Below are positions 44,584-53,538 of a DNA stretch of 64,000 bases, piece by piece; positions within the stretch are counted from its first letter, which is position 1, and each line of letters opens with the position of its first letter. Origin of the DNA: an uncultured Clostridia bacterium. Its GTDB lineage: Bacteria > Bacillota > Clostridia > UBA1381 > UMGS1253. Location of the stretch: the NCBI GenBank assembly GCA_934457145.1, contig CAKSHP010000006.1:15345-79344 (forward strand), given 5' to 3'. The position numbers were made by a program, and so were the translations under genes. A model generated the notes under the pieces. It was given only the letters and a program-made list of their open reading frames with translations, had not been told where the DNA came from and did no database searches.

Positions 44584-46154
44584 TGCATAATCAGATTAAG
44601 GGAGGGATTGTTATTAAAAGGGCGATTAGTATAAACAAAACGAAAACTGCGCTTGCCGAAAAGGTGAAAGAGGCGGCAGTGTCAGTTATACCGATTATTA
44701 TTATAGTGGCGCTTTTGTGTTTAAGTCAGACGCCGACGAAACCTGAAATACTTTTATGTTTTTTAATAGGAGCCGTTTTATTGGTTTTGGGTATGGGACT
44801 TTTTTCTTTGGGCGTTGAACAGTCGATGACGATAATCGGAAGCAAAATAGGTACGGCGCTTACAAAAACGAAAAATCTGCCGTTTATATTGGCTGCAAGC
44901 TTTGTGCTCGGAATTGCAATAACCGTGGCAGAACCGGATTTACAGGTGCTTGCGCAGACGGTTCCTCATATAAAAAACAGCGTGCTTTTGCTGACGGTCG
45001 GTGTAGGCGTAGGTTTTTTTATGTCGGTCTGTATGCTTCGTATAATGACGGGGGCAAGCCTTAGATTTATTTTAATTATTTGCTATGTGATAATATTTGC
45101 AATAGCGGCGTTTTCGGATAAAAATTATCTCGGAATAGCTTTTGACTCCGGCGGAGTTACGACCGGACCCATGACTGTGCCGTTTATACTGGCAATGGGG
45201 CTTGGTGTGTCGAACATAAGAAGCGATAAAAAAGCTGAGGCAGACAGCTTCGGTCTTGTTGCACTGTGTTCGATAGGGCCGATATTTTCGGTTTTGCTGC
45301 TCGGCTTTTTTTACAAAGGAGACGCGGCTGTAACGCATATAGAATATGCTTCGTTTGAAAACACTGCGCAGATCGGAAAAGCGTTTTTGTCGGCAGCACC
45401 GGTGTATTTTAAAGAGATGGCTGCCGCGATGATGCCGATAGTTGTTATTTTTATTTTATTTCAGATTTTTTGTTTGCATATTCGTTTAAGAAATCTCGTT
45501 AAAATTTTAATCGGATTTATGTATACATATATAGGACTTGTTTTGTTTTTAACCGGGGTAAACGTTGGATTTTCATCGCTCGGCTCCGAGCTTGGAGCGG
45601 CAGTTGCGAGCGGAAAAAGCAGCTTCGTTTTGATAATTCTTGCAGGTGTTTTGGGATGGTTTATAATTTCGGCAGAGCCGGCTGTGGGTGTGCTTGAAAA
45701 TCAGATAGAAAGCGTGAGTGCGGGAGCAATACCTAAAAAAGCCATAAAGCTTAGTTTGTCGGTTGCGATAGCTTTGGCGATGATGATGTCGACGATAAGA
45801 GTTATAACGCAGATATCCGTTTTGTGGTTTTTGGTGCCCGGATATGCGATAGCGCTTATACTTTCATTTTTTGTGCCGGATATATACACGGCAATTGCTT
45901 TCGACTCGGGCGGCGTTGCATCGGGACCGATGACTGCAACATTTATGTTGCAGTTTGTGATCGGAGCGAGCGTGGCTCTCGGAGGAAATGTGCTTTATGA
46001 TGCATTCGGCGTTGTTGCAATGGTTGCGATGATGCCGCTGATATCCATTCAGACTGTTGGATTTATTTATGACAGAAAAGAAAAGGTTGCCGGGGTTAAA
46101 GAAGAATACGGCGATTACGATATTATTGAGCTTTGGGAGGAGGCAGGCGCATGA
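44583..46154 (+). CDS. DUF1538 membrane protein, putative transporter
   Basis: About 523 residues with 12-14 membrane segments in two similar halves. Each half carries AFDSGGV-xx-GPMT: one in LGIAFDSGGVTTGPMTVPF and one in TAIAFDSGGVASGPMTATF; each also has an AEP motif (TVAEPDLQVL, ISAEPAVGVL). This repeat pattern suggests a transport pathway lined by both halves. The function of DUF1538 is unknown. The ATG at 44583 has no ribosome site; AAGGGAGGG (44598-44606) points to ATT 44613 (MKRAISINK-) as an alternative start. It overlaps the next gene by four bases. Confidence 0.8.
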   Translation: MHNQIKGGIVIKRAISINKTKTALAEKVKEAAVSVIPIIIIVALLCLSQTPTKPEILLCFLIGAVLLVLGMGLFSLGVEQSMTIIGSKIGTALTKTKNLPFILAASFVLGIAITVAEPDLQVLAQTVPHIKNSVLLLTVGVGVGFFMSVCMLRIMTGASLRFILIICYVIIFAIAAFSDKNYLGIAFDSGGVTTGPMTVPFILAMGLGVSNIRSDKKAEADSFGLVALCSIGPIFSVLLLGFFYKGDAAVTHIEYASFENTAQIGKAFLSAAPVYFKEMAAAMMPIVVIFILFQIFCLHIRLRNLVKILIGFMYTYIGLVLFLTGVNVGFSSLGSELGAAVASGKSSFVLIILAGVLGWFIISAEPAVGVLENQIESVSAGAIPKKAIKLSLSVAIALAMMMSTIRVITQISVLWFLVPGYAIALILSFFVPDIYTAIAFDSGGVASGPMTATFMLQFVIGASVALGGNVLYDAFGVVAMVAMMPLISIQTVGFIYDRKEKVAGVKEEYGDYDIIELWEEAGA

Positions 46155-46831
46155 ACTATGTTATATCGATTATAGACGCAAAATCGCTTGATGTGTTGGT
46201 TAATATTTGCGCGGAAATGTCCCTGCCGCTTACCGTTACGCTCTACGGCAGAGGAACTGCCGTTCAGAGCATGCTTGATTTGCTCGGAATAGAGTCTGAT
46301 GAAAAGAGAGTTGTGCTTGCGTTTGCAGATGATGTAAAAACTCAGAAACTGATTGCGGCGCAGAAAAAATATTTGCATATCGGAGTGCCGGGACACGGAA
46401 TTGTTGTTGCGGTGCCGATAAAAAGCGTTGGAGGAGGAAAGACTGTGGCATATTTGAGCGGAGAAAATAAGAGTGCAAAATATGTGCCGAAAAAAGAGTG
46501 TGCATATGAGCTGATTGTTGCAATAACAAACGAAGGAAATGCCGATGTGGTTATGAATGCGGCGCGTGCTGCGGGTGCAAGGGGCGGCACGGTGCTTCAC
46601 GGAAAGGGCAGCGGCGTAAAAAATGCTCAGAAGTTTTATAATATATCAATTGCAGCAGAAAAAGAAATTGTGCTTATTGTTTCGATGGCTGAACAAAAAG
46701 CCGAAATTATGCGTTCAATACTAAAAAAAGCAGGTCCGGACAGCGAGGCGGGAAGCGTTGTGTTTTCGCTGCCGGCAAGCGAAGTGGCGGGCTTTGGACT
46801 TTTTGACGAAACGGATTTAAAAATCGACTGA
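46151..46831 (+). CDS. Double PII-like regulatory protein
   Basis: 226 residues from ATG 46151, behind GGAGGAGG. Two ferredoxin-like PII domains: residues 1-105 with LYGRGT (31-36), and 116-226 with GARGGTVLHGKGS (142-154), which resembles the end of beta-2 and the T-loop start of PII proteins (GRGGTxxHARG). Its start overlaps the stop of DUF1538 (ATGA), so they are made together. By analogy with GlnK-AmtB it may bind a nucleotide and gate the DUF1538 protein; that is inference. Confidence 0.75.
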   Translation: MNYVISIIDAKSLDVLVNICAEMSLPLTVTLYGRGTAVQSMLDLLGIESDEKRVVLAFADDVKTQKLIAAQKKYLHIGVPGHGIVVAVPIKSVGGGKTVAYLSGENKSAKYVPKKECAYELIVAITNEGNADVVMNAARAAGARGGTVLHGKGSGVKNAQKFYNISIAAEKEIVLIVSMAEQKAEIMRSILKKAGPDSEAGSVVFSLPASEVAGFGLFDETDLKID

Positions 46832-46836
46832 TAAAT

Positions 46837-46886
46837 AAAAAAGCAAGGTGCGTATGCTGTTTGAAGTATGCGCACCTTGCTTTTTA
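46837..46886. terminator. Bidirectional intrinsic terminator
   Basis: AAAAAGCAAGGTGCG (46838-46852) pairs with CGCACCTTGCTTTTT (46871-46885). Confidence 0.92.
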
Positions 46887-47087
46887 TCAGTCCGAAAAAA
46901 GAGAGTTCATTTTATTTTCGATTCTTTTTTTTATATTGCCGGTTTGTTTTTTGTCTATACTTACAACAATAATATCTCCCTCCGCGGCATCGGGAGGCAA
47001 AAGATTGCGGCTTATGTTTTCAAAGGTGCCGTTTTCAAGTTCTGCAACGGCGAAATTTTCTTCGAATCTGTCTATAACAAATTTCAT
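46887..47087 (-). CDS. DUF3006 family small protein
   Basis: 66 residues on the minus strand starting MKFVIDRFEENFAVAELENG, a pattern typical of DUF3006, and ending MNSLFSD. Ribosome site AAGGAA upstream. The minus-strand frame continues upstream of the ATG to 47522 but that part is antisense to the capF-like gene. Function unknown; in other Firmicutes such proteins often sit beside a metallo-beta-lactamase gene, which is absent here. Confidence 0.8.
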   Translation of the reverse strand: MKFVIDRFEENFAVAELENGTFENISRNLLPPDAAEGDIIVVSIDKKQTGNIKKRIENKMNSLFSD

Positions 47088-47171
47088 TTTTTTCAATTCC
47101 TTTCTGATGCGTTTAAAAATATAATAACACGCAACAATAAAAAAATCAATATATAAAATTAAAACGTTCGA

Positions 47172-47201
47172 TTGACACAGGCAGGGCTCGTGTGGTAAAA
47201 T
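47172..47201 (+). promoter_or_regulatory. Promoter of the capF-capG-like operon
   Basis: TTGACA (47172-47177), 18 bases, TAAAAT (47196-47201). Confidence 0.65.
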
Positions 47202-47232
47202 ATAAAAAGAAGCGATAAAAGGGGAGAAGAAA

Positions 47233-48435
47233 ATGAAGATACTCGTGACCGGGGCTAACGGTTTTGTCGGCAAAAATTTAACGGCGGCGTTAAAAAACAT
47301 AAAAGATAATAAAGACCGCACAAGACCGTCTGTTAAAATTGAAGAAGTGTTTGAATTTGATATTGACACGCCAAAGGAGCTTTTGCAAAAATACTGCAAT
47401 GAGACGGATTTTGTGTTTAATTTGGCAGGAGTGAACAGACCGAAAGCAAACGAAGAGTTTATGAAAGGAAATTTCGGCTTTGCAGGCGAGCTTTTGGAGT
47501 GTTTAAAAAAGGCAAACAACAAATGTCCGGTTATGCTTGCATCGTCTATACAGGCAACGCTTATCGGCAGATACGGCGAAAGCGACTACGGAAAAAGTAA
47601 GCTGATGGGCGAGAATTTGTTTTTTGATTATGCAAAACAGACCGGAGCGGAGGTTTTGGTGTACAGATTTGTTAATCTGTTCGGAAAATGGTGCAGACCG
47701 AATTATAACAGCGTTGTTGCAACATTTTGCTATAATATCGCAAATGATTTACCGATAAACGTAAATGATCCGGAGGCTGAACTTGAGCTTTTATATATAG
47801 ACGATTTGGTTTGTGAAATGCTTGACGCTTTGGAAAACAAAAGCCACAGGTGCGAGTTTGACGGATTGAATGCCGTGTTTTGCGATAACGGAAAATTCTG
47901 CGCCGCTCCTGTGACGCATAAGGTGAAATTAGGTGAGATAGTTAATCTTTTAAACGAATTTAAAAATCAGCCGAAAAGCCTTGTGATGCCTGAAATTCCA
48001 AACAAAAGCTTTGCAAAAAAGCTTTACTCGACATATCTTTCATATCTTCCGAAAGATAAAGTATCTTTCAAGCTGAAAATGAATATTGACGAAAGAGGCA
48101 GCTTCACAGAGCTTTTAAAAACGGCAAACTGCGGTCAGTTTTCCGTGAATGTTTCAAAACCAAAAATAACAAAAGGTCAGCACTGGCACAACAGCAAGTG
48201 GGAATTTTTTATTGTTGTGTCCGGAAAAGCTCTTATATCGCAAAGAAAAATCGGGAGCGGCGAAGTGCTTGATTTTTATGTGTCGTCGGATAAAATCGAG
48301 GCGGTGCATATGCTGCCGGGATACACGCACAGTATAACAAATTTGTCTGATGAAGATGAGCTTGTTACTCTTATGTGGGCAAATGAGCAGTTTGATATAA
48401 ACAAACCTGATACATTCGGAGAGGCGGTAAGATAA
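47233..48435 (+). CDS. capF: CapF-like bifunctional sugar-nucleotide epimerase/reductase
   Basis: 400 residues. The N-terminal SDR domain binds NAD(P) through GANGFVGKN and has the catalytic S-Y-K region (SSIQ, YGKSK); the C-terminal cupin domain (from about 275) carries the zinc-type motif QHWHNSKWEFF. This two-domain build is that of CapF, which reduces and epimerises an intermediate in UDP-N-acetyl-L-fucosamine synthesis. Usually capE-capF-capG go together; here only capF and capG are seen. Confidence 0.88.
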   Translation: MKILVTGANGFVGKNLTAALKNIKDNKDRTRPSVKIEEVFEFDIDTPKELLQKYCNETDFVFNLAGVNRPKANEEFMKGNFGFAGELLECLKKANNKCPVMLASSIQATLIGRYGESDYGKSKLMGENLFFDYAKQTGAEVLVYRFVNLFGKWCRPNYNSVVATFCYNIANDLPINVNDPEAELELLYIDDLVCEMLDALENKSHRCEFDGLNAVFCDNGKFCAAPVTHKVKLGEIVNLLNEFKNQPKSLVMPEIPNKSFAKKLYSTYLSYLPKDKVSFKLKMNIDERGSFTELLKTANCGQFSVNVSKPKITKGQHWHNSKWEFFIVVSGKALISQRKIGSGEVLDFYVSSDKIEAVHMLPGYTHSITNLSDEDELVTLMWANEQFDINKPDTFGEAVR

Positions 48436-49623
48436 ATGGAAATTAAACTTGATTATTCCGATATAAGCTTTAAAAATAACGGAAAGCTAAAACTTCTTAT
48501 AATTGTCGGAACAAGACCTGAAATAATTCGTCTGGCGGCTGTTATAGATAAATGCAGAAAGTATTTTGACTGCATTTTGGCGCATACCGGACAAAACTAT
48601 GACTATAATTTAAACGGTGTGTTTTTTAAGGATTTAAAGCTTGAAAATCCTGAGGTGTATATGGATGCGGTCGGAGATGACTTAGGTTCAACCATCGGAA
48701 ATATTATAAATTGCTCGTATAAGCTTATGGTGCAGATAAAGCCCGACGCTCTTTTGATTTTGGGAGATACAAATTCGTGTTTATCAGCGGTTGCGGCAAA
48801 AAGGCTTCATGTGCCGATATTTCACATGGAGGCGGGAAACCGCTGCAAGGATGAATGTCTGCCGGAGGAAACAAACAGAAGGATAGTTGATATTATTTCG
48901 GATGTTAATATGGCATATTCAGAGCACGCGCGCCGCTATCTTGCAGAATGCGGACTTCCGAAGGAGCGCACCTATGTTACAGGTTCGCCGATGGCGGAGG
49001 TTTTGCACAAAAATCTTGAAGATATTGAGAAAAGCGATATTTTAAATAAACTCGGCCTGGAAAAGAAAAAATATATTTTGCTTTCGGCGCACAGAGAAGA
49101 AAATATTGATACAGGCAAAAACTTTAACAGTCTTTTTAATGCGATTAACAAGATGGCTCAAAAGTATGATATGCCGGTTTTATATTCCTGTCATCCGAGA
49201 AGCCGGAAAAGACTTGAAAGCGAAAAGTTTGTGCTTGACAAGCGCGTTATAGCGCATGAGCCTTTGGGATTTCACGATTATAATTGTTTACAGGAAAATG
49301 CTTTTGCGGTTGTGTCGGATTCGGGCACGCTGCCGGAGGAAAGCTCGTTTTTCACAAGCATAGGAAAACCGTTCCCGGCGGTTTGCATAAGAACGTCCAC
49401 AGAGCGCCCGGAGGCGCTTGACAAGGCTTGTTTTGTGCTTGCCGGAATTGATGAAAAAGGACTTTTACAGGCTGTTGATGTGGCGGTTGAAATGAACAAA
49501 AACAAAGACTTCGGCATACCGGTTCCCGACTATGTTGAAGAAAACGTGTCAGCAAAGGTTATAAAAATAATTCAGTCGTATACAGGTGTGGTTGACAAAA
49601 TGGTTTGGAGAAAAAATATTTAA
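48436..49623 (+). CDS. capG: UDP-N-acetylglucosamine 2-epimerase family (CapG-like)
   Basis: 395 residues starting directly after the capF stop. The GT-B-like epimerase fold is seen in IIVGTRPEIIRLAAVID, LILGDTNSCLSA, HMEAGNRC, AHREENID and VVSDSGTLPEESS. The C-terminal tail ending VVDKMVWRKNI resembles CapG/FnlC, which completes UDP-L-FucNAc synthesis by C2 epimerisation. The product would feed capsule or teichoic-acid-like glycans. Confidence 0.9.
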   Translation: MEIKLDYSDISFKNNGKLKLLIIVGTRPEIIRLAAVIDKCRKYFDCILAHTGQNYDYNLNGVFFKDLKLENPEVYMDAVGDDLGSTIGNIINCSYKLMVQIKPDALLILGDTNSCLSAVAAKRLHVPIFHMEAGNRCKDECLPEETNRRIVDIISDVNMAYSEHARRYLAECGLPKERTYVTGSPMAEVLHKNLEDIEKSDILNKLGLEKKKYILLSAHREENIDTGKNFNSLFNAINKMAQKYDMPVLYSCHPRSRKRLESEKFVLDKRVIAHEPLGFHDYNCLQENAFAVVSDSGTLPEESSFFTSIGKPFPAVCIRTSTERPEALDKACFVLAGIDEKGLLQAVDVAVEMNKNKDFGIPVPDYVEENVSAKVIKIIQSYTGVVDKMVWRKNI

Positions 49624-49663
49624 AATACTAAAAAAAGCCCGCGCGGGCTTTTTTTAGTATTTT
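49622..49663. terminator. Perfect 42-base palindromic terminator
   Basis: AAAATACTAAAAAAAGCCCGC (first half, 49622-49642) is an exact mirror complement of 49643-49663. It serves the convergent capG-like (+) and aldo/keto reductase (-) genes, and overlaps the end of the latter. Confidence 0.92.
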
Positions 49664-50601
49664 AAGAGTTTAAGAATTTTTTTGTAGTCAATTACGGTAT
49701 CGTTAGCTTCAAACGTTGTTTTAAGCTGCGATGTATCTTTGCAGCCGACTATCGCAACAGTGGGAAAATCGGTGTTTGAGGTGAGCGCGGATATAACAGC
49801 GCTTGTCAGGCTTATATTATCGCTTTCGCATAACTTTTTAAGCTCATGATAAATTTTGATGTTTTCTTCACACAAATAACGCTGACGGGCTTTTTTTGAA
49901 AGCGCGTTTTCTTTGCCCTGATCATACTTGTAAAAAAAGCCTTTTGCCTGCGAAGCATATGCAAAAACGCCCAGACAGCTTTTTTTATAAAAATCATATT
50001 CGGTTTTATTCATTTCAACCAATGTGGGATCGTCCTGGTATTGCGGAGAAGAAGCTGCTATGCACCACTTTATCTGTGATGCCGAAAAGCCTTGCTGAGA
50101 GGTTTTTGCGGCATATTCATTCGCTTGTCTGATGCGTTCCGCATGCCAGTTTGATGCGCCGAAAGCGCGCACCTTTCCTGCCAAGACAAGCGCGTTTAAG
50201 CTGTCGATTATATTGCAGACCGGAAGGCTTTCGTCATCTCTGTGGAGCCATAAAATATCGATATAGTCACAATTTAAAGCAAGAAGGCTTTGGTCAACAT
50301 CTGAAAAAATTTCTTTTGCAGACAGCCTGCTTTTTTTCATATCAGCAACCGGCGGATGGGCGCATTTTGTTGAAATTATAACCTTGTCGCGGCATTTCCT
50401 TTCAGAAAGCCACTTCCCTATAGTTTGTTCGCTTGCGCCGTTTCCGTACATTCTGGCAGTGTCGATGGTGTTTCCGCCAAGCGACAGGTAAGAATCTAAA
50501 AGCTCAAAGGAAGTTTTTTCGCTAAGATCCGAACCGTATACGTCGCAGCCTAAGACTATGGATGAAACATTTAAGTTTTTGCCAAATGATTTATAAATCA
50601 T
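49654..50601 (-). CDS. Aldo/keto reductase
   Basis: 315 residues from the ATG at 50601, behind GGAG; a longer frame to 50622 lacks a ribosome site. The NADPH-dependent barrel has the catalytic tetrad in NTIDTARMYGNG (Asp, Tyr), VIISTKCAH (Lys) and DILWLHRDD (His). It is similar to the class that reduces sugar aldehydes. No operon partner; substrate unknown. Confidence 0.9.
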   Translation of the reverse strand: MIYKSFGKNLNVSSIVLGCDVYGSDLSEKTSFELLDSYLSLGGNTIDTARMYGNGASEQTIGKWLSERKCRDKVIISTKCAHPPVADMKKSRLSAKEIFSDVDQSLLALNCDYIDILWLHRDDESLPVCNIIDSLNALVLAGKVRAFGASNWHAERIRQANEYAAKTSQQGFSASQIKWCIAASSPQYQDDPTLVEMNKTEYDFYKKSCLGVFAYASQAKGFFYKYDQGKENALSKKARQRYLCEENIKIYHELKKLCESDNISLTSAVISALTSNTDFPTVAIVGCKDTSQLKTTFEANDTVIDYKKILKLLKY

Positions 50602-50794
50602 AAAATCTCCGTTCTTTATCACGATAAAAATATAAAAAAACTTGCCGTAAAGCTTGATTTTTATATAGTATGTGTGATAAAATATAATATAATTAAATTT
50701 TTAATAAAAATCTGTTTATAGATTTCAGTTTAACACAGTTATGTGCGGCAGTCAAGAGATTTATTAAAAACTTTTTAAGTGTAGGTGAAAAAAC

Positions 50795-52030
50795 GTGAGA
50801 AAAAAGCGCAGAAAGCCTGTGCGCAGATGGATAATACTTATTTTAATAACGGCTGTTGTTATAACGTGGATTGTCAGATATTTCGGCGGCGGCAAAGTAT
50901 CGGTAAGTATTGCACGTATGACCGAATTTGAAGATAAGGTTTCGGTATCGGCGGTGTATGTCAGAAACGAAAGCGTATACACCTGTAAAAGCGGAGGTAT
51001 GCTTTTGGGGCGCGTGAGCGCAAATACAAAGGTGCCGGCGGGAACTCATGTTGCAACGCTGTATGCGTCAGGTCTTGATGAGAGGGCAAAACAGGAAATT
51101 GAAGAAATCAACAGCAGACTTGATACATTTGAACAGCTTTCAAATTCGTCGTTTTCATTTTCAAGCGATATCAACACATCTGAAAACGAGATAAAAAAGG
51201 GTGTTGAAGAAATTGTAAAGCTTTCGCAGAAAAGAGATCTGACGGGGCTTGAAGTGGTAAAGATAAACCTTGATGAGGCGGCAAGCCCGAAAGCCGGAAA
51301 AGCGCTTGAAGAAACGATAAATTCGCTGAGCGCAAGGCGCAGCACGATAGAGCAGTCAATTGCGGCTGCCGGAGAAAAGATTTATGCATCTCAAGCAGGT
51401 ATATTCATTCCGTTTGCGGACGGATACGAAAATATGTTTTCGGCAAAAAATTATAACGATATCACAATAAATCAGGTTACAGATTGTCTTAATACGGCAA
51501 AAAACATAAAAACAAATGAGGTTATAAATTACAATGCCGGCGACAGCGTGTGCAAAACTGTCGGAAATTCGGAATGGATGCTTGCATGTGTGTTAAAAAA
51601 AGATATGACCTACGGCATAAAAAAGGACATGCAGGTTAAAATAAGAATTCTCTCCGCAGATGACCAGGAGGCAAACGCAAAGGTTATAAGGCTTGAAAGC
51701 GATGACAATGAAAATTTCATATGTGTTTTAGATGTCGGCGACGCTGTAAAAAACGCGTATTCCGACAGAGTGGCAGAGATTGAAATTATAAAAAAATCAT
51801 ATAACGGACTTTCGATTCCCGTAAATGCGCTTCGTTTTGACAGTGAGGGTATGCCCGGAGTGTTTATCAATTCTAACGGCATTGCAAGATTTAAAAAAAT
51901 TAATCTGCTCTACAGCGACGACAGCGTGGCAATTGCGGAAAATATAAACGCTTACGGAATGATAAGAATGTATGACAGTGTTATACTTGACCGCGACGGG
52001 ATATATGACGGAAAAACAGTAAAACAATGA
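50795..52030 (+). CDS. HlyD-like membrane protein
   Basis: 411 residues, GTG start with AGGTGA site. One N-terminal membrane helix (about 12-30) preceded by a strongly basic stretch, then a barrel-sandwich (biotinyl-lipoyl-like) part (EFEDKVSVSAVYVRNESVYT), a coiled-coil region (about 90-200) and a beta-rich C-terminus. It resembles the membrane-fusion/adaptor type proteins often found ahead of the yggS-sepF cluster in Clostridia. Its role in division is unproven. Confidence 0.8.
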   Translation: MRKKRRKPVRRWIILILITAVVITWIVRYFGGGKVSVSIARMTEFEDKVSVSAVYVRNESVYTCKSGGMLLGRVSANTKVPAGTHVATLYASGLDERAKQEIEEINSRLDTFEQLSNSSFSFSSDINTSENEIKKGVEEIVKLSQKRDLTGLEVVKINLDEAASPKAGKALEETINSLSARRSTIEQSIAAAGEKIYASQAGIFIPFADGYENMFSAKNYNDITINQVTDCLNTAKNIKTNEVINYNAGDSVCKTVGNSEWMLACVLKKDMTYGIKKDMQVKIRILSADDQEANAKVIRLESDDNENFICVLDVGDAVKNAYSDRVAEIEIIKKSYNGLSIPVNALRFDSEGMPGVFINSNGIARFKKINLLYSDDSVAIAENINAYGMIRMYDSVILDRDGIYDGKTVKQ

Positions 52031-52040
52031 GGGTGCGGCA

Positions 52041-52739
52041 ATGAATGAAAGAGAATATGAAATACAGGAAAATATTAAAAGAGTAAAAGAGAGAATTTAT
52101 AAGGCTTGTCAAAAGGCAGGCCGCAGCCCGGACGAGATTACGCTTGTGGGAGTAACGAAAAACTTTCCTGCAAGCGATATTGAGTATGCATTAAAGCACG
52201 GCATTGAAATTGCCGGAGAAAACAGAGTTCAGGAGCTTTGCGAAAAGTATGAAAAAGTGCATCCAAAGCAGTGGCATCTTATAGGTCATTTGCAAAAAAA
52301 CAAGGTAAAACATATTATAGATAAAGTTTCTTTAATACATTCTGCCGATTCAAAAGAGCTTATTAAAGAGATTGACAGACAGGCAAAAAAAAGAGAAATC
52401 GTAAGCGATATTTTAGTTCAGGTAAATACCTCCGGAGAAGAAACAAAATTCGGCGCTTCGCCCGAGGAGCTTGACGATATTTTGTTTTGCGCAAGCGAAT
52501 GTAAAAACATTCGCGTTCGCGGTCTGATGACAATTGCTCCGCTATATGTCAAAAATGTGACTGCCATGTTACATTTTGATAACACACGCAAGCTCTATAT
52601 TGACAGAAAAGAAAATAAATATGATAATATAAGTATGGACTGTTTGTCTATGGGCATGAGTTCGGATTTTGAAGAGGCGATACTGTGCGGCGCAAATATG
52701 GTGCGTGTCGGCAGTGCGATTTTCGGAAAAAGAGCATAG
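52041..52739 (+). CDS. yggS: YggS-family pyridoxal-phosphate homeostasis protein
   Basis: 232 residues. The PLP-barrel family motif TLVGVTKNFPASDIEYAL holds the PLP-binding Lys, and WHLIGHLQKNK and SMGMSSDFEEAI are signatures. It binds PLP and buffers its level and amino-acid metabolism. In Firmicutes it is called ylmE and lies ahead of sepF, as here. Confidence 0.95.
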   Translation: MNEREYEIQENIKRVKERIYKACQKAGRSPDEITLVGVTKNFPASDIEYALKHGIEIAGENRVQELCEKYEKVHPKQWHLIGHLQKNKVKHIIDKVSLIHSADSKELIKEIDRQAKKREIVSDILVQVNTSGEETKFGASPEELDDILFCASECKNIRVRGLMTIAPLYVKNVTAMLHFDNTRKLYIDRKENKYDNISMDCLSMGMSSDFEEAILCGANMVRVGSAIFGKRA

Positions 52740-52783
52740 TGCATAAATATATATTACTTAAATAATACGAGGGGGAAATGAAA

Positions 52784-53221
52784 ATGGGATTTATGGATAA
52801 AATGAAAAACGTTATAGGACTCGGCGAGGACGATTACGATGAAGATGATATCTTAACCGATGACTATGACAGAGAAGAGGAAGAGCCAAGAAGTTTCGGC
52901 AGAAAAAACAAGGTTGTAAATATTCATGCGACAACTCAGTTAAAGGTTGTTGTTATGCAGCCCGAAAGCTTTGAGGACGCAAGAGGTATTGCAGATCATT
53001 TGAAAACCAAAAAGCCCGTTATAATAAATCTTGAAGGTCTTGAAACAGATGTTGCGCGCCGCGTTGTAGATTTTTTGAGCGGTGCTGTTTACGGACTTGA
53101 CGGAAATATTCAAAAGGTTTCGGCGGGAATTTTCCTTATTGCTCCGTACAATGTAAGCATTATGGGCGACTTTAAAGACGAGCTTAAAAACAAGGGACTT
53201 TTCAGCAGCTGGAATTCCTGA
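52784..53221 (+). CDS. sepF: Cell division protein SepF
   Basis: 145 residues. An N-terminal membrane-targeting helix (MGFMDKMKNVIGLGE), an acidic linker, then the SepF domain from about 50, including TTQLKVVVMQPESFEDARGI and VDFLSGAVYGLDGN. It tethers FtsZ filaments to the membrane. The start ATG 52784 sits 9 bases from GAGGGGG; a second ATG at 52778 is too close. Confidence 0.95.
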   Translation: MGFMDKMKNVIGLGEDDYDEDDILTDDYDREEEEPRSFGRKNKVVNIHATTQLKVVVMQPESFEDARGIADHLKTKKPVIINLEGLETDVARRVVDFLSGAVYGLDGNIQKVSAGIFLIAPYNVSIMGDFKDELKNKGLFSSWNS

Positions 53222-53240
53222 TAGATAAGGGGAGCAAAAG

Positions 53241-53537
53241 ATGGCGGCAGTGCTGATTGAAATTGCTTTATGGATATGCAGAGCGGCAAGGCTTCTTTTA
53301 ATGGCAGTGTGTTTGTTTTCTTGCTTTTATACTAAAGAGGAAAACAGATTTTATGCGCTTATCTGCCGCATTGCCAAACCGTTTACGGCGGTGTTTTCAT
53401 ATATAATAAAGCTGATTTTCAGAAAAAAAGAAATATCGTTTGCTTTGGATGCACTTTTGGCATATGTTCTTATGTGGTATGTGACAAAATTGTTTATGCA
53501 TTTAAAGCTGTCGATGGGATTTATACAGATACCTTAA
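53241..53537 (+). CDS. YggT/YlmG family membrane protein
   Basis: 98 residues with two membrane regions (about 7-28 and 68-86) and the family layout RLLLMAVCLFSCFYTKEENRFYALICRI (first part) and FALDALLAYVLMWYVTKL. Its job in division or membrane organisation is poorly known. It sits between sepF and ylmH, as is usual. Confidence 0.82.
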   Translation: MAAVLIEIALWICRAARLLLMAVCLFSCFYTKEENRFYALICRIAKPFTAVFSYIIKLIFRKKEISFALDALLAYVLMWYVTKLFMHLKLSMGFIQIP

Positions 53538-53538
53538 A

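Noticed and set aside
47088..47522. Upstream extension of the minus-strand DUF3006 frame
   Set aside because: This part is antisense to the capF-like gene; a ribosome site and family start lie at 47087.
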